Part shown: piece by piece, positions 52,501 through 60,161 of the stretch
How the letters are laid out: each line of letters begins with the position of its first letter
How positions within the stretch are numbered: the stretch's first letter is position 1
Assembly: GCF_028609885.1 (NCBI RefSeq)
Contig: NZ_CP063195.1
Location: forward strand, 1,922,001-1,986,000
DNA length: 64,000 nucleotides
Direction of reading: 5' to 3'
DNA from: Corynebacterium jeikeium
GTDB lineage: Bacteria > Actinomycetota > Actinomycetes > Mycobacteriales > Mycobacteriaceae
Program-made: the position numbers and the translations under genes
The notes under the pieces: model-generated
Told to the model about the DNA's origin: nothing
Seen by the model: only the letters and a program-made list of their open reading frames with translations
Databases searched by the model: none

Positions 52501-52916
52501 CACGAGTGCACGGAACGCACGAACGTGCCGGACGCAGCGTAGTCGCCCTCCCCCGCCATGCGCTGGTACAACGCCGCACGCACGGCCGTCGCCGACTCCT
52601 TCGACGGTGCGAAGAACATTATTTCGGACGCCGATCCCCCCTGCAGCAAAAAGTCTCGCGCCGCAGAGATCAACAGCGACGTCTTGCCCGTGCCCGGCCC
52701 ACCGAGGACTGCGTAGGGTCGAGAATAATCAACCCGCGTGGAGCCTTCCACCAAGGCTCCGGCGAGCCCGTCGAAGCGCTCCGGTGGCCGTATCGCATCC
52801 GTGGGCTGCCCCAACCGCACCTTTGGGTTCCCACTGGCTCCCAGGCGTTTTTCGAGATCGTAGTTGGGGCTATTGAGTGAGTTTTCGGGCGAGTTCTTTA
52901 GCCTGTCGCGGTCCAT
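49506..52916 (-). CDS. adnA: AdnA subunit of the AdnAB helicase-nuclease
   Basis: A 1136-residue partner of AdnB. Walker A LGGPGTGKTS near residue 72; LLVDDAHNLDPAS is the altered Walker B; VLSASYRLTP follows. The C-terminal nuclease has LSGRADLLATNPEDGLTKVIDFKTGKTA. Cysteines CRHCDFKTICPAQ near 1120, with CALRAFLD before the nuclease, fit the iron-sulfur cluster of AddB-type nucleases. First gene of the operon. Upstream at 52917-52989 is a short gap containing its promoter. Confidence 0.92.
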   Translation of the reverse strand: MDRDRLKNSPENSLNSPNYDLEKRLGASGNPKVRLGQPTDAIRPPERFDGLAGALVEGSTRVDYSRPYAVLGGPGTGKTSLLISAARDFLLQGGSASEIMFFAPSKESATAVRAALYQRMAGEGDYAASGTFVRSVHSWAFAFYRSVQTLRGQKQPRLITGAEHDMQIREILRGTEEDGNRYWPTNVVPALSYAGFAQQLRDLLLRATERGLSAQQLQQLGVEHDRPMWEAAGRFQQEYQQVQRLSRSESLNASELLHATLAAFEKPEGEQLVEQQREKVKLLLVDDAHNLDPASARLIESFMVPGTRTLIAGDPDQCVFHFRGADEAFLDSYSQDPDHRVVLSASYRLTPPAAQSVNALRRHLGAQPSRVELRSADSGDFTSGGSTGAETVQVTITPTETAERLKIVDVVRRAHIEQQVAWDDIAVIVRGTGSIARVRRTLMAYGVPVKVDPTSVVLAEQPLARMLLLAAEASYRTLTVAEMHSVLEGSVGGADPVMVRRVHRAVALAIRSAQMAGQVAGQAAGQTLRAHEDGRPFQAADYVTELLNHPGDPANQWITSHCGPREKEVIQRVSTVLEAGRQAWKNNQGTEMVLWKIWQATKLDMHLRAQALKGGSLGAQADADLDAVMSLFDILGDFAERNPHAQMESFVENLRAQKVPTGGRDQRGVRAGAVEILPAHAAAGRQWKVVAIAGVQEGEWPTGPTVGGLFGQLELVDLLDRGIDPSVPVARINDAIEEERRLFLLALSRATDSVHVTCVRNSGDEALVPSRFIAEMGVEPTELATADEAEGAEEAETSVGRKVSGSGAGALPRVLAIDSLLAELRDAVTDPNRPGHERRAAARNLAKMARAGVYGAAPEDWWGTAEPSTDARVLAGDKIRLSPSKLESWNTCALRAFLDSNGGVSESTEAMRVGIFIHAIAEQIVQGMELDEAQLAVREILPHVLDGPAWKNTQTVERWEGGVNKLHGFIAGYRDKEFELETERTLRARVGQTPDGVEVTLSGRADLLATNPEDGLTKVIDFKTGKTAVTKNAAAESPQLSAYQFLLPLNERSGGSAQKYRPGGAALVYPGTQTKTITERNQAELTEEQLSGVHDQLMEIAPVTAGPTYLATPNDGCRHCDFKTICPAQDEGNQVI

Positions 52917-52989
52917 GGCTATAAGTCTGTCATGTGCCCCGGACAGCCTCCGGACGAATGCCTGTTTCGTGTTCGATTATGGGGAACAA

Positions 52990-53889
52990 CTAGCCTTCTC
53001 GTGTAGCCACCCAGGCCGCCACAACGTCGGCCACGCGTGCCAGGCCCTCCCACGATTCCGGCAGCGAGTTCGGTAACATGGCGTGCAAGAACAGTCGGTA
53101 CATCACCGCGCGCAACACCAGTTGCGTGAAGTCGGGCAGGTGCGCCCAGCGGTCCAATAGCGCATCCGGCGCGTTGCCCCAGGCCATCGTGTCCACGATC
53201 AACAGTGCGACACTCCAGGCGGCCGGGTGCCACGCCGGATAAAGGTCCGTGACGATGGGATCAGCGGTGCCGTCGAAGATAGTGCATCCGGCGATGTCGC
53301 CGTGCACCAACTGGTCGGCCTCCACAATCGGTTCGCGCAGTTCAGCAAGGTTAGCTGCCTTCACCAGTGCGGCGGCCACGTCATCCCGGGGCACGCTCTC
53401 GGGCGCCAGCACCGGGGTGACCCATTCCGCCGGGTCCTCGGCGAATGCGGCCTGATCCGCCGCGGCGAAAAGATCGTGTTCGTTCCATTTCTCCCCTGCC
53501 ACAGGCGGCGCCAGGAAGGTCGGCTTCTTTTCACCACGCAGGGCCTCGTTCAGGCGTAGGGCGGCCGCCACCATCTCATCGAAACGCGGAGACTGGTGGC
53601 CGGACATGAAGGTCCGCGCCCGCCAACCGGACACGCTGAAGCGCCCGTCGGAAGAGAAGATGGGCCGCGACATGGAAACCCCCGCCGGGCGCACTTTCGA
53701 CATGATCTTGGCGATCCACGCCGCCCGCGCCGGTTCGTCGGTCCGGGATATCACCGCCCTGTCGCAGCGCCATCCCTGGCTCCACTCCTGTTCCAGCAGC
53801 ACCGGATGTGCCGAAGGCACCTGAAAGCTGGCCAGGATATGCGCCGGCGGTGGGGAGTTGAAGTCGCTGTGAGAATCGTCGTTGATCAT
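52990..53889 (-). CDS. TIGR02569 family protein (Rv3205c-like, kinase-like fold)
   Basis: A 299-residue protein of the actinobacterial TIGR02569 family. The block ADQLVHGDIAGCTIFDGTADPIVTDLYPAWHPAAW resembles the HGD catalytic and DxD metal loops of aminoglycoside-phosphotransferase-like kinases, and LLEQEWSQGWRCDRAVI may be the nucleotide side. Substrate unknown. It lies upstream of adnA on the same strand with 73 bp between, and 8 bp after the DUF3152 gene. Confidence 0.82.
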   Translation of the reverse strand: MINDDSHSDFNSPPPAHILASFQVPSAHPVLLEQEWSQGWRCDRAVISRTDEPARAAWIAKIMSKVRPAGVSMSRPIFSSDGRFSVSGWRARTFMSGHQSPRFDEMVAAALRLNEALRGEKKPTFLAPPVAGEKWNEHDLFAAADQAAFAEDPAEWVTPVLAPESVPRDDVAAALVKAANLAELREPIVEADQLVHGDIAGCTIFDGTADPIVTDLYPAWHPAAWSVALLIVDTMAWGNAPDALLDRWAHLPDFTQLVLRAVMYRLFLHAMLPNSLPESWEGLARVADVVAAWVATREG

Positions 53890-53897
53890 GCGCTCGC

Positions 53898-54851
53898 TTA
53901 TTTACTGTTCTTGTACCCGAACGGGAACACCCACGGGTTTACCTTGCAGGTATTCGAATTGCCCTTGAAGGCCTTGTCTGGGTTGATTTTATAGATCTCA
54001 GCGTTGTTCAGGCTGATGGTCTGTTGCATCATAATCGGCGCCAGTGCGCCATCCTTGGAGCACGGGACGTGTGCTTTGTGCCCGATTCCGTGGCCGACCT
54101 CGTGGTTAATCATGTACTGCCGGTAGGCTCCTAGATCCCCTTCAAAGGGAATGGCACCGCGCACCCAACGTGCCTCGTTGAGGACAACCCGGCGTTCGCC
54201 CGGATAGTTGCAGCTAGTCTCAATGCCATAGCTATCCCCACAGGTCGCGGCGGTGGTCTCTGGGGAGGTCAACTGGATCCGCATATCCGGCTCCTTCCCC
54301 TTCGGCAGCTTCTTCTCGTCCACGTGCTGGAAGGAGTACTGCGGATCGCCCACCCATGACTTCGGGTTGGCCAGGGTGGCATCCACCATCGCAGCAAAGG
54401 CATCGTCGCCACCGTAGGCAGAGGACTTCAATGTCGTCTCAACCTCCACAACATAGGTGAACTTCTTTTTCCCCTTGCCAAAGGTCTTGCCGGGCTCGCC
54501 TACGGTGCGGAATTTGCCGCTCCCCTTCTTCGTGTACTTGCCTCCCGGGGGCAGCGAGCCGAACTCCAGCCCCTCGTAATCACCGTCTTCGGCGCCGGCC
54601 ACGCCACCGTCATCGCTGCTAGTAACCGCCACTTCGCCGGTGGCCTGCGTGTCTTCGTCGTCCCCCAGGCCATGCAGAATGCTGTACATAACCAACAAAG
54701 TGACGAGCACAAAAGCAGCAGTAATCAGCACTACACTGCGGAAGCTAAACCGCCCGCGCTGAGGCTCCCGCACCTCTTCTTCAGTCGCTCTCGGTGCAAG
54801 CTTCCGCGCCGGAGGGATCGGATGGCGCTCTACGTTACTGCCGCTACTCAT
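53898..54851 (-). CDS. DUF3152 membrane-anchored zincin-like protein (Rv3207c-like)
   Basis: A 317-residue protein with one N-terminal membrane helix (VVLITAAFVLVTLLVMYSILHGL, residues 40-62) and an outward domain. The zinc motif is YMINHEVGHGIGHKAHVPC (HExxH with a third His). A Lys/Gly-rich linker lies around residues 100-130. By family a putative extracellular metallopeptidase, unproven. Start ATG 54851. Cotranscribed with the TIGR02569 gene, 8 bp apart. Confidence 0.87.
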   Translation of the reverse strand: MSSGSNVERHPIPPARKLAPRATEEEVREPQRGRFSFRSVVLITAAFVLVTLLVMYSILHGLGDDEDTQATGEVAVTSSDDGGVAGAEDGDYEGLEFGSLPPGGKYTKKGSGKFRTVGEPGKTFGKGKKKFTYVVEVETTLKSSAYGGDDAFAAMVDATLANPKSWVGDPQYSFQHVDEKKLPKGKEPDMRIQLTSPETTAATCGDSYGIETSCNYPGERRVVLNEARWVRGAIPFEGDLGAYRQYMINHEVGHGIGHKAHVPCSKDGALAPIMMQQTISLNNAEIYKINPDKAFKGNSNTCKVNPWVFPFGYKNSK

Positions 54852-54881
54852 ACAGCTAGTCGCTGACTCCTTAGGGCTTAC

Positions 54882-55127
54882 TTAGCTTACGAAGCCGACG
54901 GAGTTCTTGGCCTCAGCGCCGACCTCCACGTATGCGATCTGTCCGCGAACCAGCACGTAGCGTGCCCCCTTGGCACCTTCGATGGTCAGCGTCTCATTCT
55001 CGCCGGAACGCAGGAAGCTCTCGATCTCTGCTACGTACTCGTCCTGGGACTTAGCCTGCCCGCTCTTGGCGTCAATGGTGATAGCCAGCTCGCGGGCGTT
55101 GTGTACGAATCCGACCTTGATCTGCAT
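54882..55127 (-). CDS. DUF3107 small protein (Rv3208A-like)
   Basis: An 81-residue protein: QIKVGFVHNARELAITIDAKSG, then LTIEGAKGARYVLVRGQIAYVEVG. It is the actinobacterial DUF3107 family. ATG 55127 has GAAGG in front; six codons upstream another ATG exists without a site. No function known. Divergent from the helicase gene with 98 bp between starts. The TetR regulator found beside it in mycobacteria is absent. Confidence 0.88.
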   Translation of the reverse strand: MQIKVGFVHNARELAITIDAKSGQAKSQDEYVAEIESFLRSGENETLTIEGAKGARYVLVRGQIAYVEVGAEAKNSVGFVS

Positions 55128-55225
55128 GGGAAAACCTTCCTTCATGTTCGTTCTATACTCACGTGCAGTATTGTGACCATCATAGCTATCTGGTCGAGCA
55201 AGGAAGGCGGGTGCTGCAGGTGCTG

Positions 55226-56587
55226 ATGTCCTCTGGGTCTTCTGAAGCCTCTTCTGGGGCCAATACCTCTCGCCCGACCTTCAGCTCGCTCGGCGTGGCC
55301 GCGGAGATCACGGAAGCTCTGGCCACGGCCAACATTACGCACGCCTTCGCCATCCAGGAATACACCTTGCCTATCGCACTGAAGGGTTCCGATGTTATCG
55401 GCCAGGCACGCACGGGGATGGGCAAGACTTTGGGTTTCGGCATTCCTGTCCTCGATCGGGTTTTTGATGACGCCACCGTCACCGCCCCAGACGGCACCCC
55501 GCGCGCCTTGATCGTGGTGCCCACCCGGGAGTTGTGCCTGCAGGTCACCGACGACCTGACCCTGGCTGCCCGCAATTTGCGCGTGCCAGTGGAGACCGAG
55601 GGGGCGTCCCAAAGAAAAAAGAGTAAGACCCGAGCCCTGCAGGTACATGCGGTATACGGTGGCGTGCGCTTCGACAAACAGACGACGGCTCTGGCACGGG
55701 GCGTAGACGTGGTAGTCGGCACGCCGGGGAGGCTGCTGGACCTGGCACAGCAGGGGCATTTGCAGCTGAATACGGTGGAAATCGTCGTGCTGGACGAGGC
55801 CGACGAGATGCTGGATCAAGGGTTCCTGGACGATGTCCGTAGCATCATCACGCAGACCAGCCCGCAGCGGCAGACGATGCTGTTTTCTGCCACCATGCCG
55901 GGGCCGATTGCAGCGCTGACTAGGACATTTATGCGACACCCTGTGCTCATCCAGGCTGATAGCGCGGCGACGGAGGCAACGCATGAGTCTACGAAGCAGG
56001 TGGTATTCCAATCCCATAAGCTCGATCGACTCTCCGCACTGGCCCGAATTCTGCAGTCCCCGGGACGTGGACGCAGCATCGTTTTTGCCCGTACGAAGCG
56101 GCAAGCTGCGGGAGTGGCCGAAGAGCTGGCTAAGCTGGGCTTCCGTGTGGGCGCGGTGCACGGGGATATGCGCCAAAACGACCGTGAGGAATCGCTGGAC
56201 GAGTTCCGCCGTAATGAGGTGGACGTGATGGTGGCTACCGACGTGGCTGCGCGCGGCATCGACATCGAGGATGTTACGCACGTGATCAATTACCAGGTGC
56301 CAGACGATGAGCGCACCTATGTTCACCGCATCGGCCGCACGGGGCGCGCGGGAAACACGGGCACGGCGGTGAGCCTCATCGGCTGGGACGAGGTCGCGAG
56401 GTGGAACGCCATCAGCGACGCCCTGGGGCTAGGGCTGCAAGACCCACCGCAGTGGTTCTCCTCCAGCGCAGAGTTTCTGGCCGAGTTCGACCTTCCAGAG
56501 GATGTTGGAGACCGGGTGGGTGCGCCGCGCGGAGTGAAAGGCGCAGCATTGAAGGTGAAAAAGTCCCGCAAGAGGCCACGCCCATGA
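55226..56587 (+). CDS. rhlE: DEAD-box RNA helicase (RhlE-like)
   Basis: A 453-residue ATP-dependent RNA helicase. Q motif around THAFAIQEYTLP, Walker A GQARTGMGKT, PTREL, VVGTPGRLLD, VLDEADEMLD (DEAD), SAT, and C-terminal VATDVAARGIDIEDVTHVINYQVPDDERTYVHRIGRTGRAG. The short basic tail KKSRKRPRP ends it. ATG 55226 is used, but AGGAAGG lies 18 bp away; GTG 55220 or 55211 would be closer, so the start is uncertain by a few codons. Stop overlaps the next gene (ATGA). Confidence 0.9.
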   Translation: MSSGSSEASSGANTSRPTFSSLGVAAEITEALATANITHAFAIQEYTLPIALKGSDVIGQARTGMGKTLGFGIPVLDRVFDDATVTAPDGTPRALIVVPTRELCLQVTDDLTLAARNLRVPVETEGASQRKKSKTRALQVHAVYGGVRFDKQTTALARGVDVVVGTPGRLLDLAQQGHLQLNTVEIVVLDEADEMLDQGFLDDVRSIITQTSPQRQTMLFSATMPGPIAALTRTFMRHPVLIQADSAATEATHESTKQVVFQSHKLDRLSALARILQSPGRGRSIVFARTKRQAAGVAEELAKLGFRVGAVHGDMRQNDREESLDEFRRNEVDVMVATDVAARGIDIEDVTHVINYQVPDDERTYVHRIGRTGRAGNTGTAVSLIGWDEVARWNAISDALGLGLQDPPQWFSSSAEFLAEFDLPEDVGDRVGAPRGVKGAALKVKKSRKRPRP

Positions 56588-57888
56588 GCAAGCGGATCCC
56601 CTCTCCCGAGCGCGCCCGCCGCAGCGACCACATCGCCGCTGCCGCGTTAACCTGCGGGCTGCTTGCCCTCGGCGGGATCACGTGGCTTGGTTCCGATGCC
56701 CGCGAGGTAGACCACCGCGTTGCTGATAGCCCAATCGAGGCCGAGGACAAGACTCTCGCCTCCTCCGATTTCGCCAAGGGCGACCGGCAGATTCCGCAGC
56801 AGTTGCACGAGCTGTGGGACGCAAAGACAGACTCTGCTGACCTGGTGGTGGATCAAGGCGGGGTGGTTTTGACCTCTGGCGCCAAGGCCACGATGGTGCG
56901 GGGCGACGACGGCACGGAGGTCTGGCACTATAAGGCGCCACACAACCTGTGTGCCGTGGCGACAAACTGGGGCAAGACGAACCTATTCCTGCAGGGTCCC
57001 AAGGGATGCGGACAGGTGGTGGCGCTGGATAGCGGCACCGGCGAATACCGTCACACTCGCGACATGCTGGCTGCCGACCACGTGGAGTTATTTCAAAGCC
57101 GCGACAACATCGGGATGCTTTCCCCCACCCGCACGGAGTTGCTGCGCTCAGATGCGGTGCGGCGCGTAGAGGTCGGCGACAAACTGACCGTAGTAAAGCC
57201 GAACAAGCAGGCCTACACCAATTGCACCTTTACTTCCGCCTTGACGCGCAAAGACCTACTGGTTACCGCGCAGACGTGCCCCGATAACGAAAAAAAGTTG
57301 ATCCGACTGCTGAAGACCAACCCAGAGGAATCTGATGCCCCGGAAAAGTTCCACGAGTACGAGGTTCCCGCAAACAGCGAGCTAGTGGGTGTGGGGCTAG
57401 ACCGGGCGGTGATTTACGTCCCCGGAAACGGAACACGCGCAAAGGATGAAAACGATAACGAGGGCTCGCGCTTCCAGGTACTGGACAACGCAGGTAACTT
57501 TCAGCAGTTCCCTGCCGACCCCGCCCCGCTGTTGGATCCGCAGCAGCGGGAAGGCACGCTGTTTCGCGCCCAAACTGCGGACTCGGCACACCTGATGAGT
57601 TGGTTTGATGGCGCCCGCGTGGTTACCTTCACCCCGTCCACCATGGAGCCTGCATTCCAGGTCGGCGGCGCTATCGGCCCGGCGACCCCTATGGAAGGGA
57701 GGCTGCTAGTCCCCACCGTCAAGGGAATTGCTGTGGTGGACTGGGATAGCGGCAAGGTTCTGCGCACGATCCCTGTGGATCGCAAGGGGTACGCCGGACA
57801 GGTGACGCTCAAATTGGTCGGTGAGGTGCTGGTGGAAAAGCGCGGCGAGTCCGTCGTGGCATTGGGTAGTGACGCTGAGCAACGCTAG
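56584..57888 (+). CDS. Membrane-anchored beta-propeller-like protein (Rv3212-like)
   Basis: A 434-residue protein with one N-terminal membrane helix (IAAAALTCGLLALGGITWL, residues 16-35) and a large outward domain. Repeated blade-like stretches (VVLTSGAKATMVRGDDGTEVWHYK, VVALDSGTGEYRHTRD, GIAVVDWDSGKVLRTIP) resemble PQQ-type propellers. Two cysteine pairs may form disulfides. Function unknown. Its ATG overlaps the rhlE stop by 4 bp, so the two are coupled, as Rv3211-Rv3212 in mycobacteria. Confidence 0.75.
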   Translation: MSKRIPSPERARRSDHIAAAALTCGLLALGGITWLGSDAREVDHRVADSPIEAEDKTLASSDFAKGDRQIPQQLHELWDAKTDSADLVVDQGGVVLTSGAKATMVRGDDGTEVWHYKAPHNLCAVATNWGKTNLFLQGPKGCGQVVALDSGTGEYRHTRDMLAADHVELFQSRDNIGMLSPTRTELLRSDAVRRVEVGDKLTVVKPNKQAYTNCTFTSALTRKDLLVTAQTCPDNEKKLIRLLKTNPEESDAPEKFHEYEVPANSELVGVGLDRAVIYVPGNGTRAKDENDNEGSRFQVLDNAGNFQQFPADPAPLLDPQQREGTLFRAQTADSAHLMSWFDGARVVTFTPSTMEPAFQVGGAIGPATPMEGRLLVPTVKGIAVVDWDSGKVLRTIPVDRKGYAGQVTLKLVGEVLVEKRGESVVALGSDAEQR

Positions 57889-57927
57889 CCAATAACCGCT
57901 TTCCCCTGGCATACCAAATCATTTCAT

Positions 57928-57943
57928 TGTGACATTCATCACA
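57928..57943. promoter_or_regulatory. Perfect GlxR/CRP-type cAMP-receptor site
   Basis: TGTGACATTCATCACA matches the consensus TGTGA-N6-TCACA exactly. It lies 40 bp after the propeller gene and 15 bp left of the IS1249 element. Before the insertion it would have been about 320 bp upstream of the whiB1 start. M. tuberculosis whiB1 is known to be CRP-regulated. Confidence 0.6.
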
Positions 57944-57957
57944 TTTAAGAAAAAGCT

Positions 57958-59342
57958 GGGTTAAGGGTCAAAATGTGTGTCTGGCTCGGCGTGTCGCGGG
58001 GGTTAGATTTGGCCTTTTTGAATGCCGATTGAGTGGGTGTAGTCGGTGTCGATAGCGTTGTCGTAGAGGGCTGGGCGTCCTGTTTCGTGGTCGGCTTGGT
58101 TCTCGGTTTGGGTCAGGGTGGATACTTTGGCGAGTTGGCCCTGGCCCCAGTCGGACTGCCTGGCGATTCGTACTGGATCGTCAGGCAGTTCCGTTTTTAA
58201 GTAGAGCCACCAATCCAGCATGCGGCGTTGTCGTTCGCCTGATCTGCCGCGGTGGGTTCTGGCGAGCAGTTTGAGCTGGGCGTTGATGCCGCCTTCTAAG
58301 CTGTTGGTGGTGGATTTGATCCGCTCGGGCGCAAGGACTCCTGCTGGCGGGTTGAGGTAGACAAACAGCATCTCGGACCGCCAAAGATGGTTGAGGCTGT
58401 TGTAGGCCTTGCGCACGTTGTGGTGGGTCCACACGCGGGTCCATGCACCTGTTTTGGGGTCTTTGATCATGGTTTTCTCGTTCATCCATTCCCGGTAGAT
58501 CGTTGAAAACTCGTGCAGTTGCACACCCCACGCGGCGGCTTCATCCAGTGTGGTGATCCGGGTCAGTTTCAGCGCAAGTCGGTAGATGGTGCGCCCGGCA
58601 TCGGTGCGTGGGTTGGTGGTGGTGTAGCGGCGGACCACGCGTTGGGCGTGGACGAGGCAGCGTTGAATTTTCGTAGTCGGCCAGCACTTTTTGATTGCGC
58701 TGTATGCGCCTTGGCCGCCGTCGATGACGGCGATGAGTGGGGCTTCGATGCGTTCAAGCAGCAGTTGGTAGTCGCGGGTGGTTTCGTGTTTGCACCAGTG
58801 CCAGGCGATCACGTGGTCGATGGTCGCCGCGACGATCAGGCAGCCACCGGCGGTGTAGGTGCCATCGAGAAATACCTGGTCGTAGATCCGCTTGTGGTGG
58901 CCGGCGGTGGGGTCAGGCACATCAACGAGCCAGCACCACTTGAAGCGCCGCTTCATGGTGGCGCGGCTAACACCGTTTCGTTTGGCTAGGTCGTCGAGTG
59001 ATATTGCGGTGGTGCAATGCTCGATGAACTGGGTGAACACTGCCGCGTTGGTGATGTCGTTTCGACGTTTGACGCTGGAGGCGCCGCATTGTTTGCAGCG
59101 CCATCTGGTGGTGCCTTTGCTGGTGGTGCCGTTGCGTTTCATTTCACCGCCGCAGTGGCAGCGTGGTTGGTTCTTCGACATTGCGACACCACACCACGCC
59201 GCGCATAGCACATCACGGCTGCCACACCGAGGATTTCCCGTCGGGGGCTAGATATATGCTTCCGGAGCATATACTTTCCGGAAACCTACAGGTCAATCCG
59301 TGAAAATCCGCGATTCCGGACACACTTTTTGACCCTTAACCC
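57958..59342 (-). mobile_element. IS1249-family insertion sequence, copy 2, with 8-bp target duplication
   Basis: 1385 bp. Ends are inverted: left GGGTTAAGGGTCAAAATGTG, right (reversed) GGGTTAAGGGTCAAAAAGTG. The target duplication AAAAAGCT is perfect (57950-57957 and 59343-59350), matching the 8-bp habit of IS256-group elements. Intact ends, duplication and transposase suggest recent transposition. Confidence 0.92.
58003..59181 (-). CDS. IS1249-family transposase (copy 2)
   Basis: A 392-residue transposase. Zinc ribbon PRCHCGGEMKRNGTTSKGTTRWRCKQCGASS, then YDQVFLDGTYTAGGCLIVAA, VIDGGQGAYSAIKKCWPTTKIQRCLVHAQ and NSLEGGINAQLKLLARTHRGRSG, as in copy 1. The two copies are clearly different at protein level (for instance AVFTQFIEHCTTAISL against MTWFIQWVTGTQPLTQ), so they are separate members and not duplicates. 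ATG 59181 is chosen by matching length; an ATG ten codons upstream is possible. Confidence 0.9.
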   Translation of the reverse strand: MSKNQPRCHCGGEMKRNGTTSKGTTRWRCKQCGASSVKRRNDITNAAVFTQFIEHCTTAISLDDLAKRNGVSRATMKRRFKWCWLVDVPDPTAGHHKRIYDQVFLDGTYTAGGCLIVAATIDHVIAWHWCKHETTRDYQLLLERIEAPLIAVIDGGQGAYSAIKKCWPTTKIQRCLVHAQRVVRRYTTTNPRTDAGRTIYRLALKLTRITTLDEAAAWGVQLHEFSTIYREWMNEKTMIKDPKTGAWTRVWTHHNVRKAYNSLNHLWRSEMLFVYLNPPAGVLAPERIKSTTNSLEGGINAQLKLLARTHRGRSGERQRRMLDWWLYLKTELPDDPVRIARQSDWGQGQLAKVSTLTQTENQADHETGRPALYDNAIDTDYTHSIGIQKGQI

Positions 59343-59519
59343 AAAAAGCTCTAGCCAAACTGGCAATAACATGCCAAAATCATCCAAGTAACCGATAAGA
59401 GGCCAAAAGGTTAACAACAAGCCAACGAGGCCTTAATCGCACAGGCGAGAAGCCGCCGCGACCCCCTCTACACACAGGTCTGCACGCCACTTCGCCACCA
59501 CCACTTTTGCCTGAATTTG

Positions 59520-59536
59520 CCTAGAGATTCTCTAGG
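59520..59536. promoter_or_regulatory. 17-bp perfect palindrome upstream of whiB1
   Basis: CCTAGAGA-T-TCTCTAGG lies 118 bp before the whiB1 start, close to where a promoter is expected. Candidate operator, regulator unknown. Confidence 0.45.
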
Positions 59537-59610
59537 TCAGTTCGTCGAGCCCAACTTCGATCACCGGCTAAAGTGCCCACACCGACTGCAAGCAACAAAG
59601 ACGACGCATC

Positions 59611-59631
59611 TTCAGACATTCTTTGTCTGAA
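59611..59631 (+). promoter_or_regulatory. Hairpin in the whiB1 leader
   Basis: TTCAGACA and TGTCTGAA pair perfectly around a 5-nt loop and are followed by six A's, 22 bp before the start codon. On this strand it is not a terminator; it may affect mRNA stability or initiation. Confidence 0.4.
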
Positions 59632-59653
59632 AAAATAGAAGGGAAACACAACA

Positions 59654-59920
59654 ATGGATTGGCGCCACAAAGCCGTTTGCCGTGAAGAAGACCCCGAGCT
59701 GTTCTTCCCCGTAGGAAACTCTGGCCCCGCCCTGGCTCAGATCGCCAAGGCCAAGCTGGTCTGCAACCGCTGCCCCGTAGCCTCCCAGTGCCTGAACTGG
59801 GCCATCGAGTCCGGCCAGGATGCCGGCGTATGGGGCGGCATGGCCGAGGACGAGCGCCGCGCACTGAAGCGCCGCACCAACCGCGGCCGCACCCGCACCC
59901 GCAAGCGCATCACCGTTTAA
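59654..59920 (+). CDS. whiB1: WhiB-family iron-sulfur regulator WhiB1 (WhcE-type)
   Basis: An 88-residue protein nearly identical to M. tuberculosis WhiB1. The four cluster Cys are 9, 37, 40 and 46 (CREEDPELFFP..LVCNRCPVASQC). The turn GVWGG (residues 58-62) and basic tail RRALKRRTNRGRTRTRKR bind DNA. It carries a nitric-oxide-sensitive 4Fe-4S cluster and binds the housekeeping sigma factor in mycobacteria. AGAAGGGAAAC precedes the ATG. In C. glutamicum the equivalent gene beside sigH is whcE. Upstream DNA is split by an IS element. Confidence 0.93.
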   Translation: MDWRHKAVCREEDPELFFPVGNSGPALAQIAKAKLVCNRCPVASQCLNWAIESGQDAGVWGGMAEDERRALKRRTNRGRTRTRKRITV

Positions 59921-60002
59921 ACCCCGACATTTTGTCCAGCTTCGCGCCCCCGCTAAGCTGAACAGGTCGAAACTGTCCCCTTTAACACCAAGGAGCTGCA
60001 CA

Positions 60003-60077
60003 ATGAGCAAGCGTGGCCGCAAGCGCAAGGATCGTCGCAAGAAGAAGGCTAACCACGGCAAGCGCCCGAACTCTTAA
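60003..60077 (+). CDS. 24-residue basic protein, ribosomal protein bL37-like
   Basis: ATG to TAA encodes MSKRGRKRKDRRKKKANHGK followed by RPNS. AAGGAG lies 8 bp ahead. The sequence matches the tiny actinobacterial large-subunit protein bL37 (KANHGKRPN core), first seen in mycobacterial ribosome structures. Two thirds of residues are Lys or Arg. It lies between whiB1 and a strong terminator. Usually missed by gene callers due to length. Confidence 0.85.
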   Translation: MSKRGRKRKDRRKKKANHGKRPNS

Positions 60078-60087
60078 GCCGTAACGC

Positions 60088-60134
60088 AAAAGGCCGGCAG
60101 GCACACCGCATAAGACGGTGCCTGCCGGCCTTTT
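60088..60134. terminator. Strong bidirectional terminator
   Basis: AAAAGGCCGGCAGGCAC pairs with GTGCCTGCCGGCCTTTT across a short loop: a 17-bp stem flanked by A- and T-runs, between the bL37-like gene and the convergent PH-domain gene. Confidence 0.9.
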
Positions 60135-60161
60135 ACGCTATGTAGGGCTAGTAGTTGCGGG

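Noticed and set aside
55142..56326. A 394-codon minus-strand frame opposite rhlE
   Set aside because: The plus strand encodes all DEAD-box motifs; the antisense frame has no family signal.
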